From an uncultured Akkermansia sp. (GTDB lineage: Bacteria; Verrucomicrobiota; Verrucomicrobiia; Verrucomicrobiales; Akkermansiaceae), in assembly GCA_947588735.1 (NCBI GenBank), contig CANQAD010000009.1, positions 1 through 46,185 on the forward strand: a stretch of 46,185 bases of DNA. Reading direction: 5' to 3'. Of the stretch, positions 8,562 to 18,400 are shown piece after piece. The notes below the pieces were generated by a model. That model was not told the DNA's origin. It searched no databases and saw only the letters and a list, made by a program, of their open reading frames with translations. The first letter of the stretch is position 1; every line of letters begins with the position of its first letter. The position numbers were made by a program, and so were the translations under genes.

Positions 8562-9407
8562 CTACTTTAGTTTGTTGTATTCTGTATCGGTAACAGGTTC
8601 AAGCCACTCATTGGAAGTGTTCTCGCCATCGATTTCCACAGCAATGTGAGAGAACCATGAATCTGGAGCAGCGCCATGCCAGTGCTTCACATTAGCAGGA
8701 ATGTGGATGACTGTACCTTCGCGTATTTCCACAGGTTCTTTGCCCCACTCCTGGTAATAACCGCGACCGCCAATGCCGATGAGCATCTGCCCGCCGCCCT
8801 TTGTAGCATGGTGGATGTGCCAGTTGTTGCGGCAGCGCGGCTCAAAAGTCACATTGAACATCTTAACCTGCTCGCCAGAGATAGGAGCCAGATAACTCCG
8901 CCCGATGAAGTATTGAGCAAAGGCGCTGTTGGGCTCACCGATGGGGAAAAGAAGCCGCGCGGCATGCTGCTCCTTGGCGGCCGCCGCGGGGTCTGTCGTC
9001 TCGCCCCACACGTCTTTGGCCAGTCGGAAGACGGCCCACGCCTTGGGCCATCCGGCATAAAATGCCACGTGAGTAATGACGGCTGCTATTTCTGCTTTCG
9101 TAACGCCATGCCTCTTCGCATTCTGCAGGTGATGCACCAACGAGCTGTCCGTGATTCCCTGACTCATGAGCGCCACTACAGTGATGATAGAGCGCGTCTT
9201 CACATCAATGTCCTCATTATTCCAATTTTCACCGAAAAGCACATCATCGTTGAAATGGGCAAACTGCGGAGCAAAAGCGCCGAGCTGCTCGCGTCCGGCG
9301 GTCTGGGTTATTTTTTCTTTCATGGTTTTTTCCTGAGTATAGGCCACGCATGGCAGCATGGCAAGTGCCGCTGCCAGGATGGCTGTTTGCTTGCTGATCA
9401 TATTCAT
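8562..9407 (-). CDS. Secreted carboxymuconolactone decarboxylase-cupin fusion protein
   Basis: 281 residues. Residues 1-24 form a signal peptide (AILAAALAMLPCVAYT), so the start at 9407 is kept over the internal ATG at residue 29. Residues about 40-140 are a carboxymuconolactone decarboxylase-like (AhpD-fold) domain with TRSIITVVALMSQG and THVAFYAGWPKAWAVFRLA. They lack the CxxC of peroxidase-active AhpD. Residues about 180-260 are a cupin domain with a metal-binding HIHH (197-200) and a late KHWHGA (H242, H244). Such fusions occur in gut bacteria next to oxidoreductases, and their substrate is not established. The gene starts 2 bp after the stop of the alcohol dehydrogenase gene, so the two are co-transcribed and probably translationally coupled. 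Confidence 0.88.
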   Translation of the reverse strand: MNMISKQTAILAAALAMLPCVAYTQEKTMKEKITQTAGREQLGAFAPQFAHFNDDVLFGENWNNEDIDVKTRSIITVVALMSQGITDSSLVHHLQNAKRHGVTKAEIAAVITHVAFYAGWPKAWAVFRLAKDVWGETTDPAAAAKEQHAARLLFPIGEPNSAFAQYFIGRSYLAPISGEQVKMFNVTFEPRCRNNWHIHHATKGGGQMLIGIGGRGYYQEWGKEPVEIREGTVIHIPANVKHWHGAAPDSWFSHIAVEIDGENTSNEWLEPVTDTEYNKLK

Positions 9408-9409
9408 CT

Positions 9410-10591
9410 TTAACGGTACGATGCCTGATAAATGGCCACACAGTCCTCAATACTGAGCGGCATCGGGTCATGTTCAAAAAGCCAGCCCATAGCGCTCTTC
9501 GCGTTGTGCGCCATCGTTTCAAACTCGTCCGGACTAATGCCGTAGTCACTCATCTTCAGGTCCGCTACTCCGCATGCCTCCTGCAGGGCTTTCAGCGCCG
9601 TCAAAAAGTCCTCCGGCTTCCCGGACTCCTGCATACCCAGCGCCCGCGCCATGCGCACAAAACGCTCTGCCTGCGCACCGCGATCAATAAAATGCTTGTA
9701 ATAGGCAAGTGAAATCATGATGAGTCCTGCACCGTGAGGCAGCGCTTGGTGGTAGGCGGACAGAGCATGCTCCAGCGAATGCTCGCTCGTGCAAGTGCCT
9801 ACCACCATCTGCACCCCGGATAGCCAGTTGCCGAAAGCCACACGTTCGCGATCCGACAGCGATTGACCATCTCGCACCGTGGCGGCCAAATGCTTGCCCA
9901 CATTCTCAATGGCAGTGATCGCCACCATATCGCTGATGAGGTTGGCGGTGGAGGCAATGTAACCTTCTGTGCTGTGAAAAAGAGCATCAAAGCCTTGGTA
10001 AGCGGTAAACTTCGACGGCACGGAAAGCATGAGCTCCGGATCCACGATGGCGAGTTTCGGGAAAAGGTCGTGGCCAAAGATGGCTGTTTTCTCATGTGTC
10101 TCGGGGTTGGTAATCACACCGCCGGAATCCGTTTCCGACCCCGTGCCGGCGGTCGTTGTGACAGCAATGATGGGCAACGGCGTATTGACAATGGGCTTGC
10201 CCTTGCCCGTGCCCGGTACAATGTAATCCCACAAGTCTCCGCCATTCGTGGCCATCACCGCCATGCCTTTGGCCGCATCCATACAACTCCCCCCACCAAG
10301 TGCGACAATGAAATCGCAACCGTTTTCACGCGCAAAGCGCCCTCCCTCCTCCACTGTGGCTTTCAGTGGGTTGGCCTGTACTTTGTCAAAGACCACACTT
10401 TCCACTCTCGCAAGCTTAAGCTGCTCCACCGTGCGATCCAGATATCCGTTTGCACGAGTGGACTTGCCATTGGATATCACCACCATGGCTTTTTTGCCCG
10501 GCATTGGCTGCGCATGCAGTTCATTCAACATCCCCGCGCCAAACATCGTGCGCGTGGGCACATCAAAGCTGTATCGTGTCTGCGTTTTCAT
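9410..10591 (-). CDS. Iron-containing (group III) alcohol dehydrogenase
   Basis: 393 residues from the ATG at 10591. The frame extends to 10642, but family similarity begins at MKTQTRYSFDVPTRTMFGAG. It should interconvert an alcohol and an aldehyde or ketone with NAD(P). The dinucleotide-binding GGGSCMDAAKG is at about residues 99-109. Metal ligands fit the family: D202 and H206 in GFDALFHSTEGY, then histidines in the EHSLEHALSAYHQALPHG segment (H275 and H286). The substrate cannot be told. It is the first gene of a two-gene operon with the CMD-cupin gene. Its -10 box lies 9 nt before the ATG, and a MITE sits 57 bp upstream of the start. Confidence 0.92.
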   Translation of the reverse strand: MKTQTRYSFDVPTRTMFGAGMLNELHAQPMPGKKAMVVISNGKSTRANGYLDRTVEQLKLARVESVVFDKVQANPLKATVEEGGRFARENGCDFIVALGGGSCMDAAKGMAVMATNGGDLWDYIVPGTGKGKPIVNTPLPIIAVTTTAGTGSETDSGGVITNPETHEKTAIFGHDLFPKLAIVDPELMLSVPSKFTAYQGFDALFHSTEGYIASTANLISDMVAITAIENVGKHLAATVRDGQSLSDRERVAFGNWLSGVQMVVGTCTSEHSLEHALSAYHQALPHGAGLIMISLAYYKHFIDRGAQAERFVRMARALGMQESGKPEDFLTALKALQEACGVADLKMSDYGISPDEFETMAHNAKSAMGWLFEHDPMPLSIEDCVAIYQASYR

Positions 10592-10600
10592 ATACTCCGC

Positions 10601-10630
10601 ATTATACAGCTTCATGCAGCTCGAAGTCAA
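10601..10630 (-). promoter_or_regulatory. Promoter of the iron alcohol dehydrogenase operon
   Basis: On the minus strand a TTGACT -35 box (10625-10630) and a perfect TATAAT -10 box (10601-10606) are 18 bp apart. Nine nt separate the -10 box from the ATG at 10591. Confidence 0.6.
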
Positions 10631-10638
10631 GACTTGCC

Positions 10639-10899
10639 ACACCTCATTCAGGGCAACCGCATTAGGAAATGCGGTTGCTATTTACGATTGACAATGCACG
10701 AACTACGATTTATTGATCATGTGCGCGTTGCGCAGGTTTTTCGAATCATGAGCGTAGGCAGGAGAGTTCTTGAGAGTCATTATCATGATGACTGTTTGTT
10801 GTCATTTTTTTGATGCGTATCACCAATAATATCAGCCAACAAGTCTATTTTTTCCCGTTGATGAACTTCTTTCAAATACGGTTACCCTGACACCTCATT
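10639..10899 (+). mobile_element. MITE copy A with 10-bp target duplication
   Basis: The element spans 10649-10889 (241 bp). The left end CAGGGCAACCGCATT and the reverse complement of the right end (CAGGGTAACCGTATT) form a terminal inverted repeat. The 10-bp sequence ACACCTCATT flanks it on both sides (10639-10648 and 10890-10899), which marks an insertion target duplication. Inside the left end an 11-bp hairpin occurs (GCAACCGCATT pairing with AATGCGGTTGC at 10653-10678). It has no coding capacity. It aligns end to end with copy B at 41006-41245. It sits between the divergent alcohol dehydrogenase and lpxA promoters. Confidence 0.9.
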
Positions 10900-10948
10900 G
10901 CACTGGTCATGCCATCCTTGCGTCGCTCCTCTTTTGTTTTCTTTTGAC

Positions 10949-10977
10949 TTGAATTACGGGCAAGCGCAGGGTAGAAT
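10949..10977 (+). promoter_or_regulatory. Promoter of lpxA
   Basis: The -35 box TTGAAT (10949-10954) and -10 box TAGAAT (10972-10977) are 17 bp apart. Only six nt (CCCAAC) precede the ATG at 10984, so a start site 7 nt after the -10 box falls on the A of the start codon. This predicts a leaderless transcript. Confidence 0.6.
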
Positions 10978-10983
10978 CCCAAC

Positions 10984-11766
10984 ATGTCACAGATACATCC
11001 GACAGCGATTGTCGATCCAACGGCAGAAATAGGAGAAGACGTGATCATTGGCCCATATTGCGTGGTGGGCGAACATGTCAAGTTGGGGAAGGGCTGTGTA
11101 CTGCACAGCCACGTGGTGCTGGGCGGGCCATCCGCTTTTGGGGAACGTAATGAGTTTTTCCCATTTGCGGTCATCGGGCTGAAATCTCAGGACCTCAAGT
11201 ACAAAGGCGAGCCCACTTACTTAGAAGTAGGCAATGACAATGTCTTCCGCGAAAACAGCAATATTAATCGCTCTACATCACCGGAAACTAAAACCATTAT
11301 TGGCAACAATAACCATTTCCTCATCAACAGCCACTGCGGACACGAGTGTGTGGTGGGCAATCACTGCATCTTCTCTGGTTACGCTGGAGTCGCCGGACAC
11401 TGCCACATCAATGATTGGGCTATCATTGGCGGGTTTGCCGCACTCCACCAGTTCGTGCGCGTGGGCGAGCACGCCATGGTGGGGGGATGCGCGCGCGTTT
11501 CACAAGACGTGCCGCCCTACATGATTGCGGAAGGCTTCCCCGCAGCCGTGCGTGCGGTGAACAGCATCGGCCTGCAACGTCGCGGGGTATCGGAGGACGA
11601 TGTGCGTGCCATCAAGTTTGCCTACAAAAAACTCTTCCTGCACAAGGGAGAAAACATTGAAGAAGGCATTGCCACAATCACAGCCGACGAAACGTACGGC
11701 AGCAATCCCTATGTGACCAATCTGCTGCGCTTCCTCAAGGAAACGGAACGCGGCTTTACCCACTGA
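10984..11766 (+). CDS. lpxA: Acyl-ACP--UDP-N-acetylglucosamine O-acyltransferase
   Basis: 260 residues, the usual length. Cytoplasmic enzyme of the first step of lipid A synthesis, transferring a hydroxyacyl chain from ACP to UDP-GlcNAc. The N-terminal two-thirds is a left-handed beta-helix of hexapeptide repeats (IHPTAIVDPTAEIGEDVIIG, VVGEHVKLGKGCVLHSHVVLG). The catalytic histidine region reads NSHCGHECVVGNHC, and the LpxA signature IIGGFAALHQFVRVGEHAMVGG follows. The C-terminal helical domain begins near VNSIGLQRRGVSEDDVRAIK. The downstream HAD gene overlaps by one base (TGATG). Presence of this gene shows that the organism makes lipid A. Confidence 0.96.
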   Translation: MSQIHPTAIVDPTAEIGEDVIIGPYCVVGEHVKLGKGCVLHSHVVLGGPSAFGERNEFFPFAVIGLKSQDLKYKGEPTYLEVGNDNVFRENSNINRSTSPETKTIIGNNNHFLINSHCGHECVVGNHCIFSGYAGVAGHCHINDWAIIGGFAALHQFVRVGEHAMVGGCARVSQDVPPYMIAEGFPAAVRAVNSIGLQRRGVSEDDVRAIKFAYKKLFLHKGENIEEGIATITADETYGSNPYVTNLLRFLKETERGFTH

Positions 11767-12434
11767 TGAAGGAGGCAATCGTATTTGACCTGGACGGCAC
11801 TCTGGTGCATTCCATGCCCGGCATTGCGATAGGGCTGAATCGCGCGCTTGGCTGCATGGGACGCCTCGCCCTCACACAGGAACGGGTAGCCAACATTATT
11901 GGCTGCGGCGTGAGGAATCTCTGCTCTCACGCTCTGGGGTACGATGATGAGGCGGCCGCCCCCACCGAGCTGGTGGATGAGCTAATTGCGCATTTTCAAC
12001 GCGAGTACTCAGCCTGTTGGCGGCAACAAGCCCCGAAACCCTACCCCGGCATTGCCGAACTCATTGTTGAACTTTCCGGCGCCAGAGCGCATCTTGCCGT
12101 GCTTTCCAACAAGCAACATGAAATTACTCACGACATGGTGCGTGAGGTCTTTGGGGACCACGTCTTCGCCCCCATTGTCGGGTACACCGGAGAGTTTCCC
12201 CGCAAACCTGCACCGGACGCCCTGCTGCACATCGCCAGGCTTTGGAACATTCCCCCGCAACAGCTCACCATGGTAGGCGATTCCCTTACTGATGCTGCCA
12301 CAGCTCGTGCCGCCGGGGCGCAACTCATTCTCGTAGATTGGGGTTATGCGCAGGGGAAAGACCTCTCGGCAGCAGGTTGCCCTATTGCCCATGATGCAGC
12401 TCAGCTGCGTTCTTTGTTGACTCGAGGGACATAA
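11766..12434 (+). CDS. HAD-superfamily phosphatase, phosphoglycolate phosphatase-like
   Basis: 222 residues. HAD motif I is FDLDGTL with nucleophile D8 and acid/base D10. Motif II is the serine of LSNK, motif III the lysine of FPRKPAPD, and motif IV GDSLTDAATARAAG. The helical cap between motif I and II fits Gph/PGP-type enzymes, which hydrolyse 2-phosphoglycolate or similar small phosphates. The exact substrate is not certain. The start codon overlaps the lpxA stop by one base, implying translational coupling. A decayed copy of the 3' half of such a gene lies beyond the autotransporter gene at 21120-21510 in the same orientation. Confidence 0.88.
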   Translation: MKEAIVFDLDGTLVHSMPGIAIGLNRALGCMGRLALTQERVANIIGCGVRNLCSHALGYDDEAAAPTELVDELIAHFQREYSACWRQQAPKPYPGIAELIVELSGARAHLAVLSNKQHEITHDMVREVFGDHVFAPIVGYTGEFPRKPAPDALLHIARLWNIPPQQLTMVGDSLTDAATARAAGAQLILVDWGYAQGKDLSAAGCPIAHDAAQLRSLLTRGT

Positions 12435-12492
12435 CTCAATTCTTTTTGTTTTACAGCAGCAGTCAGGTACAGTCTAACTCTGTCATCCATCC

Positions 12493-15400
12493 TCAGAATC
12501 CAATCCTCACGCCTGCGCTCATACCCCATGTAGAACTGCCGTTGCGCAATTCTGCTCCACCATCAAGATAGAAGATATATTTTTCGTTCATCGGGATGTG
12601 TACGCCTGCACCAAGCTGTAGGCCGAAAATGCCTAACTCCGCCGAGTGCACACGATCGGTCCAGCCACGGTTGCCCAAAAAGGAAACATCAGCCTCTCCG
12701 CGGTCATCACCCATATCAAAGGCGAGAGCTGCGCGCAGCTCCAACGTGGAAACCGTGCCTATCATCTTTGTAAGGCTCGTGATGAAGCGCGTGCCCATAG
12801 TAAGAGTCGCCACCGTGGATTTCTGGCCATCTACATGCAATCCAACTCCACCTGCACCGCTTTCATCATAGGCATCCAACGTGGTAGTAATGACCGAAAG
12901 TCCCATCATGGGCTGCAACAGAGAAGTTTTCTGCTCACCCAAAGGAACGTCGTAGGCAAGCTCATAGGCGGCCCCGAAGCTCATGCCTCTCGTGTTGCCA
13001 GCAGTACGATATGTGTAGTCACCCATATTCACATTGCGGTTCAAAGAAGCATCCGAATAGCCCAACATCATCGCAAAGTCATGATGCAACCTCTTACTCA
13101 TCGTATGGATGTAAAAGCTCAGGTAAATGTTATCCAAATCTCCATCGGCATGCTCAGCCGCATCGGCTTCCAAATCACCGTAGGAGGCTGTCAGCGCCAG
13201 CCCAATTGCGGTCTTTTTCCTCAGTGCCATCTCAGCTCCAACACTTGCTCCCCACGTGCGATGTTCATAACCGCCTTCATCACCACATCGATCAAGAGAT
13301 GCCATACCTCCATTCACTTCTATCCATGCATGCACATCTCCTGACTCGGCAGACACCGTATCACGGCTCAGGGCACATGCGCGATTTGTTGCTGCGGCAA
13401 TCTGACGCTTTGCAGCATCTCGATGAGCAGCTCCAAGGGAAGGGATGACGCTGCCGGCTGCCGCTGCCATAGCACGACGGGCCGCTGCAACCTGACCGTT
13501 GGTGATCAGAGAAGCCATATAATCTGCCATCGTCGTGAGTTCTGCCGCAGTCGAATTGTAAGCAGCGTCATAGAGCATACGAGCTCCTGCTTCGGAATTG
13601 TAACTATTAGCCGCTTGGGTGAATAGATTATCGTATGCATTGCGTGTGTTCACATCTGCTTCAAACAGTATTTTGACGCTTTGCGCCACAGCCCTGGGTG
13701 TCGGAACAGAACAGGGGCTTGCTTTCAAAGCATCAGCCAGTTGTTCTTCAGCGTCCGAGTTGTCCCCATCTGCATTTTCATCATTCTCCAGCAGTGCACT
13801 CACACGTGCATTCTCGTAGTAAACCGCCATAAGCCCACCCAATGTCACATCCATGTTGCTGAGTTCCCCGCTCACTGTGACTGGGGCTTCCCCTGCAGTT
13901 ACACCTTGTTCACCCTGCATGAGAACGATGCTCAGATCCTCCTTAAGACTCAGCCCACGACCGATGAGTTGCACGGAAATACCAGCTCCGTTATCCAAAA
14001 CAATAGCAGCCTTCGTGTGAAGCATAGCCTCCTTGGGCAATTGGTTCACATCGACAGCAAACGTTGTTTCCGAGCTGTCACTTAGTGTTACCGCTTCTTC
14101 AACTTCCACCTTGGCGCCGCCTGACACCTCCAAATGCCCCACACTACAAATTTCTCGATAGTGGTTTTCACCAGCAAGCGTCAATGTGGATTCGTCTCCG
14201 GTAATGTTAAGTTTCGTTTTTCCGGCGTTTATTCCGGAAAGTGTCTGTACCGTGTTAGTGCCGGAAATAATAAGTTCCTTCACTGATTCGTCAATGGAGC
14301 CGCGGAAGTCTCCTTTGTTTATGTTATTGCCGGAAATGGTAACCGCGCCTTCCGAGTTTTTCGTACCTGCCCTCAGAATACCACTGCCACTCAGAGCCGC
14401 TAGTTGCAGATCTTCACCGTCAACTGTAAGAACTCCACTCTCTCCTATATTCATAGCGGGACCACCATTTTCCAGCTTCAAACCACTGCCAAGAATTAAC
14501 TCTCTCTCAATGGTTATTTCGCCACCATGATTGCTGCTGAGCAGAGTCCCGTTATTGAGCGTTGTTTCGCCCTTAAGGATCAGCTTGTCGTTCACATCCA
14601 GTATGGCGTCACTCTCAATTTGAACAGAATTGACCTCTGCCGTGCCCAAGAGCGCGAGGGTTCCCTCAGTCACCTGAATATTGCCGTTGGTTTTCACATT
14701 GCCACGCAGCTCCAGCGAAGCATCGCCTTCCTTGACGATATTCACAATACCGGAGCCCTGAGTTGCATCAATATCGCCGGAGAAAACCGTATCTCCATTG
14801 CTGACCTGCACGCCATCATTCACGAAGTTCTCGTTCAGCAACTTTAAATCCATGGCCACAGAACCGTTATTTTCCACGGTGAGATTACCTTTGCCCTCTA
14901 ACTGTCGCACGGTGGCTTCTCCCTCCTCTGAACTCAGGGTCGTGTCCGTCCCAATCACCACCTTGCTGGCTTCTTTAAGATCTTCTGGGGACAGCTCCCC
15001 GCCCGGAGTGAGCACCTTAGAGCCGTTGCGGGCGGTAATGGTCAACCGTGCATCACTCTTCTGGACAGCTGAGAGATACGAAAACTCAAAGCCTGAGCCG
15101 GTCGGTAACAGGAAATGCTGCCTGGCCCACTCGAGACTTTGCTCCTCAGACATACCGGAAATATCGAAGCTACCGTTGGAAAACCACAGCTCCAGTTCGC
15201 CGGTGACAAAGTCATCATACACCTCTGACTCAAACTGAAGTGTCACCTGCGCTCCTTCTTCAAATCCTATGGGACCGGAACCGTTAAAGGAAAACACCGC
15301 CGATTTCGCGGCTCCGTCGCCAATGCCCACACTGGCTCTCCCGACGGTAATCATGTTATCCGTCCCGGTGAAAGTGAGCTTGCTGCCATCTGCCAAGCCG

Positions 15401-18400
15401 GTGTAAAAGACTCCGTCCGTACTGTGTACATGCACCTGGGTAATGTTTTCTGCATTCAAGTTACCCAACTCTACCTCACCGCCCTCGTGGGTGTCGATCT
15501 TCACATCGCCGGTGAAATTATTTGCATTAGTCAATGACCCGGCTTTCAACTCAATCAGGGTACCCTCTCCTCCAAAACCTCGTAAATCCACATGGGCTCC
15601 ACTGCCGGTCACCAGTACTTTCCCGACCGCTGCTGTGTCCTCAAGCTTCAGTTCTGCATCGATACCGGAAAGCTGCACTTCCCCGACCTTTGCGCCGGTA
15701 GAAAGAGTCAGACGGGCACGTTCACCGGAGACCTGTGCTCCTCCGGTCAGCGCATCGGAGTACTCTGCCGTGACAGCTCGACCGGAAAGGATCAGATTGC
15801 CACCGATCTTGCTTTCACTTGTGGGTTCGAATGAAGCTCCGTTACCGGAAAGTGTGACATCGCCACTCACGTCCAATTCGGCGCTTACCTCCGCTTTACT
15901 GCCACTGAGAGTCAACGTACCGTCAATCTTAATCGTGCCGTCCGTTATCTTAGCTCCGTCACCCAAGGTGACATGTCCGGTAATTTGGGCATCAGAGGAA
16001 CCACCTTTCATGGTAGCTTGGTCAGAGAGTTCCACATTGCCGATCACTTTGCTGCCCAAGGCAAGTGTTGTTTCCGCGCCGGAGGCAATCACATTGCCCT
16101 CGATACCGCCCGAATTTTCCGCTACGTAGGAGCCGCCGTTGGACAGTTCCACATTGCCTACCACTTTCCCCGCACCCTGTGTGAAAGTGGATGAAGCTCC
16201 GTCCACCGTAATGTTGCCGGTGATGGTGCCTGCACCGTGCGTTATTTTGGCCCCGTCCTTCGCCATCAAATTGACAGCAAGGGCGATGTTTCCCATCACC
16301 AGGGAACCGCCTTTCTGCACCAAGGTGCCGCCACCGGTAATGGCTTCGGTTGCGGTACTCCAATCACTTTTACCATCAAGGGTGAGCTCGCCACTGAGCA
16401 TCAGGCTGCCGGAACTGGCAAAAGTCAGCGTCTTGAAAGAATTTTCTTTGCCGACCAATTCCAAAATACCATCCTGAATTTTCAACTCCTGGTCTCCGGT
16501 TATGTGACCGCTGATCGTCATCTTCGAACCGCCCGTTTTTTGCACATCTGCTCCCGTCACCTCGATGTTTCCGTTCACGATGGTGGCGCCGTTGTCCACC
16601 CCTCCGATTGAGGACTCGTTTTCAAGAATGAGTGCGTGGGTGCCATTACCGGTCACCGTGAGCGTCGGCGTTTCTTTGGCAACGGCGCTCAGCTGCCTCA
16701 CGGTGACATCACCACTGCTCGTGTCAATGTGCATGTCGGCATCCAGAATAACCTTGTGATGGTCAATAAATTCCTTCAGATTAGTTTCTCCCGGATGTCT
16801 GGAGGCAAACCAGACGCCTTCTGTGTTCACGTGGAGCATCACTTGTCCATCCTTTGCCGTTTTGGAGCCCGTACTTTTCTCACTCTCCAGACCGCTGCCC
16901 AGCACGATCCTATCGCTCAAATCCTCATCGGTAAAAGATCCGTTGGTGAAGAGAAAGGTAACATCAATGTTGCCCTCCTCATCCAGAATGTCGCTCAGTA
17001 ACGAAGTTTCGAAATTGACGACCAGTTTTCCTGAATCTCCGAAAGCCACCGTACCATTCCCTCCGTCGAATACAACAATCGCCCGCGCATTGTCTCCCGT
17101 GTTGGCAGAACTGACTAGAACCGTGTTCGTTGCGTCCCTGAATGTGAGTGTGCTGCCTTCCTTAAGTTCGGTGATCTGCGACCCTGATCCCATCAGGACA
17201 ATCTGCGAGAGGTGCTGTGCGTCCATTCCCCCGAGCTTCGTGGTGGCTTGCGCTGTCTCCAGGCTGAGGGAACCGCCAAAGTTAGAGGCGTTCTGCAAGG
17301 AACCTCCTCGGAGAAGGATGTCGCCGTCCATCTCCTGACCACCCATATCGTAGCTCGAGCTTCCACTCATGGTCACATCCATCTCCGCTGCCGCTTTCGC
17401 CACGAGATTAGCTGAATCCAAGGAGAGCGTTACCTTCTTGCTCGGTGTACCGGCTATTGTGAAGGTCGAACCATCACGCACCGTCACATCCATTACCTCG
17501 GACATATCTGCTCCGTTTCCTAGCGTAAATGATGCTCCCTGGTCCACCACAAGTGACCCTGAAATCGTGCCTCCTTGGAAATCGTACGCAGCTCCGGCTC
17601 CGGTTATTGTGATGCTGCCGGAATGGAGACCGGCAGTTTGCTTCCATGTACCGCCGGTGATATTCAGCGCGCCGGTCAAGGTTGCTTGTTGATTCACTGT
17701 GCCGCCGGTGACATTCACATCGGCGGAGATAGTCGTGCCATCCAAGTTGACAGAACCGGCGGAGATTTGGAGGCCTCCGTTGAGGCTGGCCCCGTCAGTC
17801 GCATGATACTCCCCGCCCTCCACCGAGACCAATCCCGTGGTAGCGCCTTGTTGTGTGACTGTTCCGCCGGACATTGTCAATGTCCCGCCAACAGTCCCGT
17901 TACTTTGAAGGGTGTAATCGCCACCGGAAACCGAGACGTTGCCATTCACGATGCCATCCTGTTTGTAGGAACCCTTGGCCACCGAGACGTCCCCGGAGAC
18001 GGTACCGTTTTGAGTGACTGTGCCGGCCTGCAAATCAATACTGCCTACCGTTCCCTCCGCCAGCGATTGGGAGAATTTGCCTCCGTTGACAACAACCGCA
18101 CCCACCACTTTGCCCGCCTGTTGCTCGTACGTGCCGCCTGTAACTGACACATCCTGGGATATGGTGCCATTGGATTGCGTGAACGTGCCCCCCTTGACAG
18201 CGACATCTCCCGTAATAGTCCCAGCCAGGTTGTACCGCGAATCAGCGCTGTTCAACTCCACGTCGCCCATCGTGGTGCCTGAGGCTTCATGAGTGAAGGA
18301 AGCGCCTCCGCTGACAACTACTGCGATTTCTTCCGGCGTGGCGGAGCTTATGGTTCCCTTTTGAGTGAAATTCGCGCCGCTCCCGTCCACGGAAACGCCA

